From assembly GCF_036669915.1 (NCBI RefSeq), contig NC_089314.1, positions 4,472,120 to 4,536,119 of the forward strand: DNA of 64,000 bases, given 5' to 3'. Position numbers and translations under genes: made by a program. The DNA is from Pocillopora verrucosa. Lineage: Eukaryota; Cnidaria; Anthozoa; Scleractinia; Pocilloporidae. Below the pieces are notes generated by a model that saw only the letters and a program-made list of their open reading frames with translations, was not told the DNA's origin and ran no database searches. Below, piece after piece: positions 11,025-22,468 of the stretch (positions within the stretch are counted from its first letter, which is position 1; each line of letters starts with the position of its first letter).

Positions 11025-11800
11025 TCACTTTAAGGAAACCGACCTAACGCCTTAATGCAAGAAATGCATCACTCGTACATGTATATTAACTAGCATCAAG
11101 GCCAACGGCCATAAGGAAGCATGAAGTTGATGCTCTACATCAGTCTAAAACAAAGATTCGATGTTCTTATTCAAAAAGCAGAGGAGAAGATGCTACCTTT
11201 TTCACAGAGAAGTTTAAGACCCCATAATGCCATGTAAGGGGTGAGATATGAACATTGAAGGCACTATTGCCCAATGCAAATTTCTTATTTTACGAGGAAA
11301 GCAAGTCACTCTGCGAGCACATTTGCAGCTAAGATATTCTCGGATTATGCCGTTATCGAGCTTCCAAAACAGCACAAGCGGAAATAGAACGCAAGTAAAG
11401 AAGCCGTGAGAAAATATGGAAGAGACCGAAACCCTAATTCCGTCTGAACAGTCGATCCGTAAAATCATCCGTCAGTAATTTTACAGCCCACAAAATCAAA
11501 TCGTGAAAAAAAAATATGTCTTTCTCTTGCTCTTCTTGAAGCACGGACAGGCCAAGTCGGTCTAAACAGTGGCAACGGCGGTTATGCCGGCAGAAAACAC
11601 TTAGTACTTTCGCCACCGAACTGATTTAAAGAGCAGAAACAGAGAAAAAGAAAAAACTATTCCAGCAGCAGGGTAGTTCTAAGTCCCCGAGATCTACTCC
11701 GTCTAAATGACGAAAACGGGTCAAGAAAGACCTCGAGCTTTGGCTAAAAACGCTAAATGCAAAGGTTTTGGTCCTGGAAAATTGACAACCGTCCTAGTTC
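11025..11800 (+). repeat. Second copy of the unknown peptide block, decayed
   Basis: Positions about 11,335-11,770 match 27,330-27,660 (shared marker GAACAGTCGATCCGTAAAAT near 11,446). The reading seen at 5.3 kb (LIPSEQSIRKIIR) is recognisable here but preceded by stops. The part near 11,725-11,750 reads KKDLELWLKT, matching KHDLERWLKS at about 27,640. The minus-strand ORFs at 11,214-11,616 are antisense to this block and probably not genes. Confidence 0.45.
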
Positions 11801-12811
11801 TCTCATTAAAAATAAAATCCCGTAAGCGTCAGTCCAGGGTTTTGGGAATGGGTCGTAGATTTAGACATTCGCTAAAGGATCTGCTTACGGCCTAGTTTGA
11901 TCTACAAATCAGAGACAGTCATGGAGTTCGAATCCAAGTGATCACACGATCAAATTCCTTCCCGTCGATAACATAGTTAGGCCGGCGCTTCTGTCAACAG
12001 ATTGGGTGTAAATCGAAACACAGCCATCTGCACGATGAGCTTTACTATTCCTTGGTCATTTTGAAGGACAGATATGTTTGTCGTGTCGATGGAATAAAGC
12101 GCCGAAGACAGCTTATGTCAAAGTTCTGTCAGTCTATCGTCATTTTCAAATATAGCAAGATTCCTACGTGGTTCAGATCATTAAATTACTCCGGCTCAAA
12201 TTTACGTTATTCGTCTAAATAAGACACCTACGTTAGGATTATAGAAGACCTAAATGTAATAACTTTCCGAAATGTAATAGAGTTCTAAATGTAATAACAT
12301 TTGGTCCTAAATGTAATAAGCCTTCAATGCAATTGTTTAACTGCGCTATTGCATTGTTGTTATAGCGGATATTTACATTGAGATGTTAAAGTGATAGCTG
12401 TTGCACCAAAGAATCCTGTGATTAATATTCATGGCATATTGCGGGCCCGCTGATATTAATCAGCGTCTTTTTATTTGCCAGAGACGTAGGTCAAGAAGTA
12501 TTCAGGCATTGACTACAAACCCTTATATTGATGTGCTCTTGGCATCAAATTGACAGACGTCAAAACAGTGAGAACGCTAACCTATACCTCTCTTTATATC
12601 ATTGACTCAGACTCTTTGGTGCTACAGATTTTGACGATATATTTGTGTGATCAGTGCAGAAGTTAACACTTTATGAACCAAATTACAAGGAAAGGAAGTC
12701 CACTGACCCATACGTTAGACAAATTCCGGGCTCAGAAGTGCAATGATTTTTTGTATTGTCTTCCCTTGCTAGATTCGTATGGGTTTGCGTGAAATATATT
12801 CGTATGCGTTA
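11801..12811. other. Intergenic, short A/T-rich repeats
   Basis: No gene is visible. A small cluster at 12,250-12,325 repeats AAATGTAATA four times at uneven spacing, which may be the end of an unclassified element. The rest is unremarkable. Confidence 0.4.
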
Positions 12812-12949
12812 TTGACCAAGCGTGAGGTCAAGGTGGCTAGATATGGGCCGAGTTCTTTTGATGCGTTTTCATGAAACGAAGTCCATAAAAACGCAGAAAA
12901 AGAACGAGGTCAATATTCAGCCATCTTGACCAAATAAGCTTGGTCAAGA
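12812..12949. mobile_element. Foldback MITE, about 138 bp
   Basis: The sequence starts TTGACCAAGC and ends GCTTGGTCAA. The two halves carry inverted copies of GAGGTCAAGGTGGCT/AGCCATCTTGACC and of GAGTTCTTTT/AAAAGAAC, so the whole unit folds as an imperfect hairpin. It has no coding capacity. Confidence 0.6.
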
Positions 12950-13778
12950 GAGAACATATATTCCACGATCGATCGAAAGCTTTTATTTCAATTTTTTGTC
13001 TTCATCAATATAAATTAAAAAATAAAGTTTAACAGTTTACACTTACAGTCATAAGGTACATGAACTGATTACCGAGTGGAGTGAAGCCATAAATGAAGCT
13101 ACAAATAATAGTTCCGTTGAATAATCTTTAGTTACATGTATGAGTCAATGTTTTAAGATTGCTTGAAAACCAGATAGAAGAGTTTATTTTATCAACTACA
13201 TTTCTTAAATTAATTGTTCCGTGCCTCTTGCTTCCTCACCCTGTATGTGTCTGGATGAAAGAATATAAAGTCTTGATTGCTCTCAGGTCGGTGAGAGCTA
13301 AATCTTACATTTTCATAGTTTTAGTCTCTAAGAGCTACTCATTCCCAGACACTATTAAGGCACATCAATACAATGTGATACAAACTTTGCTAATTCATCC
13401 TACAAGCTTCTTCACAATTACTTTTCGTGCATTTTCAAGGAAATATAAATCTATTTAACGTTGCAATCAATTGTTATAGGACGAGAAAGCAATAAAATTC
13501 AATAACATTTCCCATAAAATAATAAATTGTGATAGTCGTTTCTTGATATCTACTGCTAACAGTGACAGCTATACAACTTGCTCTGACACTCAGCCTAATT
13601 GTCGGTAAATGTTGTAGCATCCAATGCCCTGATTCTGACTCTTCGAGCAACGCACATTCAAAACAAATATAGCTTTAAATGGCTGCACTCAAATGTACAA
13701 CGGATATTGAACAGAGAAACATCACTCATTAAAGAATTTATCTAAATATAAGAATGTACTGACCACGCCATCGAACTA
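12950..13778 (-). repeat. Shared GT31 3' flank, copy A3 (inverted)
   Basis: From about 13,085 to 13,778 this is the reverse complement of the flank that follows copies 1 and 3 (marker TAGCATCCAATGCCCTGATT at about 13,615). It therefore lies downstream of the minus-strand GT31 gene, as expected for an inverted duplication of the gene-plus-flank unit. The ORF at 13,159-13,458 is antisense to this flank and not a gene. Positions 12,950-13,084 are AT-rich spacer. Confidence 0.65.
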
Positions 13779-14801
13779 CTAAGGGAAAATGGCTAAGTTA
13801 AACATTTTCATTTGGCACTCTTCCCCTACATCATGCCTGACTAAAGTATCCTTTGTTGGAACACATACATATTGGGGTGGATGCCATACTTCAAAACCCA
13901 CATTGTTTGTGATACTTATTCCGTTCTTATTTGCCAGCATGCCAACGTAAACATCGTCCAATCTGAAGAACGGCAAAGAAGAGAAAGTGTCAACAAATGC
14001 ACGTACAACATCGTGAGATAAAATATATCCAAAACCGGGGCAAAAATCTGGATATCTTGTCTCGTTATACTCCTCGTAAGTTACCATCCATTTGCCTTTC
14101 CTATGAGGGCCCATGTTTGCATAATGACAGCCAGCATAAAACATCTTCTTCGGCGTGGTGGGTGCGCTTAAGAAGGAGAGAACTCTTGGAACGTGCACGA
14201 AAACGTCGTCATCCAACTTCAAAAGAAACGAGAAATTGCAATACATTACTGCCCATTCGAAGCCCATTTGTATCTTCCGGGTTTGATTCCAGTAATGATC
14301 GTAATAGCTGGCTCGCACAAGGTCTTTATTAGCTTCGTCTTCCTCTAACAACAAGTTTGACACTCCTTTATCCTGTGTTTTAGCGACAAGAAAAGCTGTC
14401 GTCCATCTCGGTCTAAAGGCTCTTTCGAAAGCCCATGACTTTCGAATGTTATTCCTTCTTTTAAAATTACCTGGAGCGGATGAGACAATCATAAGAAGAT
14501 CGTAATGTTGCATACAAGATCTCCTGGTTGTAAGAAATGTTTTGTGATTAATTTGCGAAGTAGAAGTCGATGTGAAGTTTGACGAAGATTCCGCGGCTGA
14601 GTTAAAAGGATGCATTTGAAATTCCTGCATTACCATCTGCTGCAAATGTTTTTCGATATCTTGTTTCTCTCGAGCGATTTCTGAAAAGGAGGAACGTGAG
14701 TTCCATAAAAAACTTAGCTGAAAAAATATACAAGTCGCCGCCACAAGGGTTACAACCATCAAAACAGTTTTGTCCCGTTTTCTAATCATTTTCAAACTCA
14801 A
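13779..14801 (-). CDS. GT31 beta-1,3-galactosyltransferase-like protein, copy 4
   Basis: This intact GT31 enzyme of 340 residues lies on the minus strand, so it points back at the other copies. It has a type II anchor near residues 10-30 (VLMVVTLVAATCIFFQLSFL), a longer and divergent stem, then RRNNIRKSWAF, LLKLDDDVFVHV, YPDFCPGFGYILS and RLDDVYVGMLA. Its first half (stem and early catalytic domain, for example VSNLLLEEDEANKD) is clearly diverged, while from RASYYDHYWNQ onward it is almost identical to copy 1, including CHYANMGPHRKGKWM. The start could also be the Met at 14,789, which aligns with the first Met of the other copies; I kept the longer ORF. Confidence 0.9.
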   Translation of the reverse strand: MSLKMIRKRDKTVLMVVTLVAATCIFFQLSFLWNSRSSFSEIAREKQDIEKHLQQMVMQEFQMHPFNSAAESSSNFTSTSTSQINHKTFLTTRRSCMQHYDLLMIVSSAPGNFKRRNNIRKSWAFERAFRPRWTTAFLVAKTQDKGVSNLLLEEDEANKDLVRASYYDHYWNQTRKIQMGFEWAVMYCNFSFLLKLDDDVFVHVPRVLSFLSAPTTPKKMFYAGCHYANMGPHRKGKWMVTYEEYNETRYPDFCPGFGYILSHDVVRAFVDTFSSLPFFRLDDVYVGMLANKNGISITNNVGFEVWHPPQYVCVPTKDTLVRHDVGEECQMKMFNLAIFP

Positions 14802-15337
14802 GAAATTTTATGTAGAAGTCACCAAACGGAAGCTTGAGCAACACGCCAAATTTATGTAAATTAAGACGAAGTTGTCAAGCTTGGCTGAGATGCATTCGTT
14901 ATCGCTCTTTACAACAGACAGTAACCAATTTAGAATATATGCCAATGGGACAGTTTAATTAAAGACCCATTTTTACCCTTGATACAACGCGCGCCGCGAC
15001 CTACTTCCTGTAACACGAAATTCCCAGATTGCTGAAAACCTCTTAAAATCGTCTTCCAGATGAGCCATCAGGGACAATTAGTCAATTTTTTTAAAGGTTA
15101 ATGCATTCGTTCATCATTTTAACAGTTTCCTTACAGTATTTTGAGTTTAGTCCGTATTATTGCGAACAATCTAATGAAATATATATGCGAAACTAAACCA
15201 ACAAAAATTCTAATTAAAAATGCTTACAAAATAAACAAGAAATTCTCCGGTGCAATTAAAGGGCTAGGTGGGAAATCAATAAACGCTTAGCAAATTGGCG
15301 AGCTAATTTTAGCTTTATACTTTATCCCCACCAACTG
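14802..15337. other. Upstream region of GT31 copy 4
   Basis: This AT-rich spacer presumably contains the promoter and 5' UTR of the minus-strand GT31 gene. I found no gene and no clear core promoter element. Confidence 0.35.
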
Positions 15338-15625
15338 GGTCTCATTCGCATTCTTGTTGATAGAGCCTACAAGATCAACAACACATGATTGGGTTTCCAC
15401 GAGGACATCAAAAAACTCACTTAAATCCTTAAAAAATATCTTTTTCGAGCCCATCTGGTTGAAAGTGTTGTCAATCGGTACCTCACGCTCACCTCTAAGG
15501 AGTGCAATCCCCTGGTCTCCGTTTCAAACACTAGCACTAATTTTTATTTTAAATTACTTTACCTTGGCCCTTTTTCTGCTGTCACGCAAAAAAGGGTTCG
15601 CCAATTTGCTAAGCGTCGCTAATAC
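15338..15625 (+). pseudogene. Reverse transcriptase fragment, Penelope-like
   Basis: The plus-strand reading in one frame gives LGLIRILVDRAYKINNT, stop, LGFHEDIKKLT, stop, ILKKYLFRAHLVESVVNRYL and later FYFKLLYLGPFSAVTQKRVR. This order (R-L-V-x-R-A, F-x-E, the L-I/V-x-x-V-V pattern, then LxYLGPFS and an arginine-rich stretch) is what I know from the thumb region between the RT and GIY-YIG domains of Penelope-like elements. Two in-frame stops and the absence of the RT core show it is a short dead fragment. The family assignment is from memory of sequence patterns. Confidence 0.5.
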
Positions 15626-16430
15626 GTTTGGAGTGCTTACGCGTACTTGAGCACTTGCTCAGTGATAATACCTCTCACATTTTCAGACATCTACACAATT
15701 CTCCACAATGTCGCGCTCTTTGTTCTGATGAGTGTTTTAACATCCTAGATCACGCTTCCACAACTTTTCAACTTAAGATTAAAGAAGCTATCCACATTCA
15801 ATGGGAGAAACCTACACTTAATCATCAACTTTATCATGTCAATTTAGAACTTTCCTTGAAAATACATACATTATTCTGTTACTATTGTTTGTTTTGTCCA
15901 ATCAGCATTTTGTTACATACTTCAAATTCAACTTTGTACTTTGTATTATTGAGAATTGAAGATGATAGAAGAACTGTCGAAGCATGTTTTTTTTAATTTT
16001 AAAAGTGTCGTTCATTTTCTTAAATTTTGTTGGTTTTAAAACTGTTTTTCAGCTCCTCTGTTGTTCTAATTTCGTCACGTTGACACGACAAATAGTTGAA
16101 CCTTATGGGAGTTCATCTGCCCAGGCCAATTCTGAGATCAACTTTGTACTTAAGGCCTTTGCATTCTCGTCACTTTCCTTTTTGCATTTCTCTTATTGTG
16201 CGAAACAACTTGCCACGAGTGCAAGCGGATGGCAACATTTTTTAACTTAAGTTCAATAACTTCTTGAGCCTCTTGTTCAGTGTACTTTATTGAAGGGTTT
16301 TCCTTATTTAGATATATTTAGATTTTCACCGAGATTACGTATTTCTGGTCTCTTATGTGGCTAGAAAAGAGTTCAGTTTAGATGTGATCATAACAGAATA
16401 GACTTCACTTCTTAGCCGAATGAATCGTAA
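15626..16430. other. Intergenic
   Basis: Several overlapping short ORFs exist here (15,628-16,250, plus strand) but they show no domain, no conserved motif and no repeat in the window. I see no supported gene. Confidence 0.35.
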
Positions 16431-17437
16431 CTGGTGGAGTGTTGTCGCTGAGTAAGTTAAGTCTCTTTAATTTTTTAAAATTTTTTTCTGTTTGTCTTTT
16501 CTGTCTTTCAAAGACAACAAATTGCACTCGGCTTGTGCAACTTGGTTCGCCTTCGAAAAATTTACTTAGGCTGATTTATCCCAGTTTCACTCGAAATCAC
16601 GTTGTTATACCTTCACCTAACAGACGAAACCAGTAGCATGAAAGTCTCTTCTCCAAGCACAGAAAGTTCAAAGTTTAGAAGCCAGACCGGTCTATTCTCC
16701 AGAATACTGATCTAGACATTTCGTTTTTGATAAAAGGTATGTAAACGTAAATAATTTCATTTTTAACATAGGGTGTATGCAAGCCCCTAACTAATTCTTC
16801 ATGAGCCACTATGGTGTATATGATGTATGATGCATTCGTACGTTTTTCGCTTCTAAACAGCAAATTAGCATCTCCTTGAACATAGCTTTGGTCTCAAAGT
16901 ATTCCTTGGCCGTTTTTGCCCTGTCTTTTAATAATAGTTTTCTTGTTGAACACGATTATCTGGTAAACCCTAAAAAAGTGTAATAAAACAATTTTTTCGT
17001 GCACAAGTTGCGTCCGCTTGTCATAAAATAATTATTCCATGTTTTAGTTGTGCTATATTTGCATTGGTTCTTGATGCCCTTTGGGAGTTTGGCTCGCGGC
17101 TTCGCCTCAACCAACTCTTCCGCTTCTGTCGTGCTCTCCCCAATTCCACTGCGCCTACATCCTTATCTTGAAATACGAACGCCGAGCATAAACCACTTGT
17201 CAAATATTTGATAAAATGTTTAATCATGATGACATGTTGTCGCCGAAATGTCACTTTTTGTTTTAATAGCATTCCTTTTTATCCTCAGCGATGAAAATAT
17301 CCCAAAGATTTTCAGCTTTTTTTTATTCTGAGCGTGAAACCTGAATAGGTAAAGTGATACTATTCAGTGATAATTCACTTAGTGTTTCCCTCCTGAATTA
17401 GATCATTTGGCGAGTTACAAACAGGAACGGAAACTCA
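16431..17437 (+). promoter_or_regulatory. 5' region of GPCR copy 1, probable non-coding exon and intron
   Basis: The string AAGTTAAGTCTCT at about 16,455 recurs upstream of GPCR copy 2 at about 21,303. Here it is preceded by a good donor (GTAAGT at 16,452) and in copy 2 by a GC donor (GCAAGT at 21,301). A pyrimidine-rich acceptor-like stretch ending TAG lies at about 17,385-17,401, some 37 bp before the start codon. This suggests a non-coding first exon and a 5' UTR intron shared by the cluster. Between them is AT-rich sequence with no gene. Confidence 0.35.
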
Positions 17438-18297
17438 ATGGCTAACAACACCAGCAACAGCACTTACCATCACAAAAGCAATGGGACCCAGTTCCCCCTC
17501 TCTACGTCCAAATGCATTCCGTGGTTTGCTGGATTCACCACTGAATGTCTGGCCATTATCATCCTCAATATCATCATAATTATATTTGTGAAGCAGCGTT
17601 AGCTACAGAGCAAGAGTACATACTCGATCATTCATCCATCGATAGTTGATCTCTTGGTCGGGGCTGTCTCAGGACCTCTGAGTATAGCCCTGATGGGAAG
17701 CCTCTGTAATCTATGGAATAATGATCGCATGATAGCATCAAGGCAGGTCCCACTTATTGCGTCTCTCGTAAATCTCACTGCCATTTCATTAGAGCGGGTG
17801 CACGCAGCATTTCGTCCTTTCAAGCGTAGATTCATTAAAAAATGGGTTTATGGGGTTATAATAAATGTGATTTGGTTAATAACCGCGAGCACTCTTCTGG
17901 CCAGAGCTAAATTAATCAATAATATCCGTGCCGGGATCATGATGTATTTTTCAATTTTTGCCTTTCTTCTTTTCGTAATTTCTCTTCCTTACATTTTTAT
18001 TTTTATCAAAGTGCTCTTCAGTCGTCATCCCAACATAATGGCGCGATGGGTGTTAGGGAAAGAAAATTAACGATTACATTATTCATTATTACTCTCTCAT
18101 CTTTAATAAATTGGTTTCCATCGTTGATACACCTGAGTATTTCGATTTTCAACCCTCACGTATCCAAAATCCTTTTCCAAGAGAACATATCAAAACGCAA
18201 TGATGATATTTTTATTCGCAAACTCGTTGACAAATTCTACAATCTACGCTGGCTCAAATGCAGTGGATTTACCACTGCACAATCTTTAATCCACTGA
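17438..18297 (+). pseudogene. Class A GPCR pseudogene, copy 1
   Basis: The reading begins MANNTSNSTYHHKSNGTQ (several N-glycosylation sites), then TM1 CLAIIILNIIIIIF, a TAG stop at 17,600-17,602 where copy 2 has a sense codon, TM2 with IVDLLVGAVSGP, and NLTAISLERVHA at the end of TM3, an ER variant of the DRY motif. The frame is lost near 18,040 before RERKLTITLF (TM6 start). A further shift occurs near 18,208, where FANSLTNSTIYA is a decayed NPxxY region in another frame. At least one stop and two frameshifts make it non-functional. The receptor type is unknown; the ligand cannot be inferred. Confidence 0.8.
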
Positions 18298-19650
18298 TCT
18301 TTCGTTTATCAATATGTAACTTCTCCATACAATATCAAGCCAGTATGTAAGAACAGTCGTCATACTTATCAATTAGAAATTGTTATCTTGATGTGAAATC
18401 GAATTCTTATAACTATTTACAAGTATAATTTAGCGGCCAGAAAGAGTAGAATTACAAAATATAACCCCAAGGTTAAAGGTTTAACCATGGAAGCGGGAAG
18501 GGAAGGCGTGGTTTACTTATTTTCAAAGTTAGTTTTAACACAATGTAAAGTAAATTCAAATTAAAGAAACTCGAAGATTTCTTATTGTAAGGTTCTGTGG
18601 GATATCACTACATATTGTGTCCTACAGTGCTATGTCGCATGTTCATACTTTAGTAATGGTTCTGCGCAGAGTAAAACAGTGTCGCTTTCCTCACAAGAAT
18701 ACAAAATTGGAAATAAAATCTTCTGAAGGTTTACCTCGAAAGAAACTTGAGTCATTTGACTCTTAACCTTCGAAATATTTTTCCGTCCGGCCCTACGACT
18801 CAGCAATAAGTACCTTATTATATAAACAGTAGAAGATAAATATTTCGAAAGTTTTATTGAACCTAAGTAGGACATAATTGCATAGAAAAGAAGGGCAACC
18901 ACTGGGGAACGACCTAGAAGATTCTACAGTAAAAACGTTTGTTTCGCCTTCGTTTTCGCCTAATCCGCGTTTTTGGAGAACGCAAAAGAGCCGTTTGAGT
19001 GGCTCTCTCCGGACTGGATCAAGTCAACCTGTTTGGCCTTACACATGTCAGCTTTCACAAACAATTTCGCTAGGAGCATCTCGTGCTCTCCAAACTTCCC
19101 GCGTGCACCCATACTCGCTAACCTTGAACCAATATTTTATATTTTAGTTAAGATAACCTCCTAAGCCCGACATCACCACGCTGTATACTAATCAATTATT
19201 CCACGAGCGTGAGTTGGATATAAGATAATGGCTATAATCATTTCATATCCAACAAGCGCGAGTAGAGTAATTGTTTTATTTAAAACACCTCAAAATATAG
19301 ATTACTCTACCAACTTCATTTTGTAAGAACAAACGTAATGTTACAATGTACAAAATCACTTCCGATTGACTCGTCTTCATGCGCGCGCATGGTATAATAG
19401 CTTATAGCCCATGATGGCTAAACTAATGAAAACTTTTGAATTGCATTATCCAATGATCCAGTTTTAAATAATATGCAAAAGCCATATTTACTCTACAACC
19501 AATGGAAGTAATGGAACAGGTATGTTATAGTGGTAAAATGGGATAAAAAAAGATGTGGAAAGTAACCTTTCTTCTTGGGAAAAGGGGGGAAATTTTTTTA
19601 AAAGAGGAGCTAGTCTTATTGCAGTGAAGGGAGTTAGTTTGAAAACTTTG
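18298..19650. other. Spacer in GPCR cluster with small foldback
   Basis: No gene is supported. At about 19,190-19,290 a weak inverted repeat pairs CACGAGCGTGAGTTGGATAT with ATATCCAACAAGCGCGAG, like the termini of a short MITE. The ORFs at 18,878-19,164 overlap in two frames and show no domain. Confidence 0.4.
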
Positions 19651-19850
19651 TTGTCAGTCTTCTATTGCTTTACTTTCATCCCCAGCTCGCCGTCAATATT
19701 GCTTGGCGGATTGCATTTCCTATTGGAAGAACGATAGCGGTGACATTGATGGCCAACTCGCTCATAGATCCCATAATCTACGCCATACGGATTCCAGAAC
19801 GAAGACAAGGTATAATGCAAATCATCTTTCGCCGGACTCCAAACTGTTGA
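19651..19850 (+). pseudogene. GPCR C-terminal fragment (TM7 and tail)
   Basis: The reading HPQLAVNIAWRIAFPIGRTI and then LMANSLIDPIIYAIRIPERR through IMQIIFRRTPNC matches the TM7 and tail of copy 2 (MANSVINPIIYAMRMPELRQ). The NPxxY motif is altered to DPIIY, as in many class A receptors. Nothing recognisable of TM1-TM6 precedes it, so it is the remnant of another receptor copy. Confidence 0.75.
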
Positions 19851-21270
19851 AAGCCAGGTGATTTACTTTTACCTTTGCTCTAGTCCAATTTCCATTTCCA
19901 ACCCCTTACGTTACAACAGACGCCAAAAATGTCCGGAAAATGCAAGTTAGCTGCAAGAGACCTTTGCAAAGGATTTTTATTTCCGTAGAATGAGATTGAA
20001 TTGATCAAAGATGTGAGCAATGACCAAAGACACTCACAAATATATCCCTCACAATTTCTTTTTTTTTTTTGCCGAAAGCTACGGTTGCTTCTGCCAAATT
20101 AATCAACTATTTAAAGAAGGTTAAAATATGTCCCAACTGCCAAGTAATAAAAGTCCTAGTCTTTGTTTCTAGTTATTCATTGGTCAGTTCTACTCTGTTG
20201 TACCTGCTGTATGACTTGAATTCTGAGAATTTCACTCGGTGGAGCAAGGGAGAAAACTGATGAATTTTGAACAAATGATCCGCCCTGAGACCAAACGATA
20301 AACTTCCTGCAACTTTCATGACATAACGAACTTACCCAACTCATTGAATAGTAACGAAAATGACACAGAGTGAGTATATATATTACAGCAAATTTGTGAT
20401 CTAAATACGCGTCATTTATACCTGCCCTTTGTTTTTACTTGTGTTGTAAGTGAAAAAAGTATGACCTCAGTTTTGTGGGAATCTTTAAAAGTTCAACAAA
20501 ACTTTTTTGCAATCAATAGTACATATAACTCACTCCAACCACTGACGTCATGAGCTTAAGCATTTCAATAACGCAGATGATGATACATACCGGTTGATGA
20601 AAACAAATCTCTGATTTACCTACGTAAGCGTCATTTATGCCCGCCCTTTGCTGCTGCTTATCTTATAAATGATGTAACTATGACCTCCGTTATGTGGATA
20701 CCTTTAGAAAGATCAACAAAAATATATTATAAAATTATAAAATTTATTAATATTAATTAATTAATTAATTAATTATTATTAAATAAAATTAATTTATTAA
20801 TATTAAAATATGTTATAAAATTATAAGATGTAATTATGACCTCCGTTATGTGGATACCTTTAGAAAGATCAACAAAACTTGCTCGCAAAAGCGTAAGCTG
20901 ATCAATATCAAATAAGACTCGCTTCAATCGCTGAATTTGTGGTGCGTTAGCGATGCACAAGCGCCGGGAAATTTCTACCGATACGTTACAATTAAAAATG
21001 ACTCATTGCGGCTTCCTTTTAAAGGATAGTGGGCTCCTTGCAAATAAATCGCAATATCACTTCGATATTTTGACACTTACGTCAATAATTTCCGCCTTGT
21101 GCCACTTGTTCAATTTCCTTTATTGTATTATTTAAATATTTGAAGTTTCAGATGATGCATTAGGAGGAACTAGACGGAAAAACCACTCAAGCGACGCAAC
21201 TATTATGTAACTGTGATTTAAGCAAGGTAAACTTGCTTTGCCGAACAGAAGCTAGTCGATTGAACTACTG
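19851..21270. repeat. Spacer with partial tandem duplication
   Basis: A segment carrying GCGTCATTTATRCCYGCCCTTTG occurs at about 20,410 and 20,627. A 50-bp stretch including ATGACCTCCGTTATGTGGAT is present almost perfectly at 20,670-20,721 and 20,827-20,878. Between these two copies lies AT-only sequence with AATT repeats (about 20,720-20,830). No gene is seen. Confidence 0.55.
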
Positions 21271-21559
21271 TTGCTGCCAAAGTTGTTCAGTCGCAGCCAG
21301 GCAAGTTAAGTCTCTATAATCGTTTAAAGTTGTTTTCTGTTGCGTCTACTTTGGCTTTCTCTCTTAACAAAACTATGTCAATGATATGTAGACAAAATTA
21401 TGCTGATGATAATGTCCCGAAGAAAAATTTCATATCGACTTGTTTCAGATCATGACACATGTTTTAAAATATTTATTCTTTTGCAAAGGTTTTCCTCAAG
21501 TGTTTCCTCCAAGTTAGTACCGTGATCAAGTGAAGCACAAATAAACGGGCGAGAACTTA
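21271..21559 (+). promoter_or_regulatory. 5' region of GPCR copy 2
   Basis: The probable non-coding exon ends at about 21,300 with CAG followed by the GC-type donor GCAAGT. An acceptor-like TTTCCTCCAAGTTAG ends near 21,518, about 42 bp before the start codon. The arrangement mirrors that before copy 1. It is inferred from similarity between the two copies only. Confidence 0.35.
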
Positions 21560-22468
21560 ATGGCAGGGAACGTCTTCAACAGCACTGGGACGAACACGAG
21601 CAAGGAGAACGTATTTCCAGTATCACAGTGCATTCCGTGGCTTGTCGTGTTCATCATTGAATATCTGGCTATTATCATCCTTAATTTGATCACGATTATT
21701 GTACTGATAAAGAACCACAAGCTACAGCGCCGGAGTACATATCTAATTATCCATCTGGCGATCGTTGATCTCTTGGTAGGAGCAGTGTCTGGCCCTGAGA
21801 AGATAAAATGGATGGGGAGTTTTTGTAATCTGTGGAGTATCGGTTGGAAAAATCCCGTATTATCTTTGGTGTTCTCCTTTGTCTTCCCTCTTGCTTCGCT
21901 GGTAAATCTGACTGCAATTTCGCTTGAGCGGGCACATGCAACATTTTGTCCATTCAAGCATCGTTTTATGAAGAAATGGGTTTATGCAGTTATAATTATT
22001 TTAACTTGGTTGATTGTAACCGCCTGGATAGGAATAATAATGATGAGTAATGATTTCCTTATCCACTTTATGATGTTTTCGTCTTTTTTCATCTTAATGT
22101 CTGTAACCATTGTTTCGTACGTTTCTATTTTTGTCAAAGTCCGCTTTCATCGTCAACTGCGTCACAGTAACACAGCGAGGGAAAGAAAATTGACAAGCAC
22201 TTTATTCATTGTGACAATAGGATCTGCAATTACTTGATTTCCACTGATAATATATCTAGTTGTGTTTCATCCCCATTCAGCTTACAATATTACCAGGCGG
22301 TCATTATTTCACATTGAAAGAGCAGCAGCGGTTTTATTTATGGCTAACTCTGTTATAAACCCTATAATCTACGCCATGAGGATGCCAGAGTTAAGGCAAG
22401 GTATAATGCAAATCATCTTCCGCCGGAATCCAATCCGTCTGAATCTGGCTGATATACCATTACGTTAG
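21560..22468 (+). pseudogene. Class A GPCR, copy 2, single in-frame stop
   Basis: The 302-codon frame encodes a complete seven-TM receptor apart from one TGA. It begins MAGNVFNSTGTNTSKENVF (glycosylated N-terminus), then TM1 YLAIIILNLITIIVLIK, TM2 LIIHLAIVDLLVGAVSGP with the conserved Asp, TM3 ending NLTAISLERAHAT (ER in place of DR), TM5, TM6 starting RERKLTSTLFIVTI, and TM7 MANSVINPIIYAMR with NPxxY. The stop at 22,235-22,237 falls exactly where copy 3 has Trp in AWLP, the CWxP position of class A GPCRs, so it looks like TGG to TGA. The frame stays open on both sides. It may be a young pseudogene, an allele or a base error. Confidence 0.8.

Noticed and set aside
15628-16250. Set of plus-strand ORFs of 88-122 codons
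   Set aside because: Overlapping frames, no domain, no conserved copy and A/T-rich composition; likely chance.
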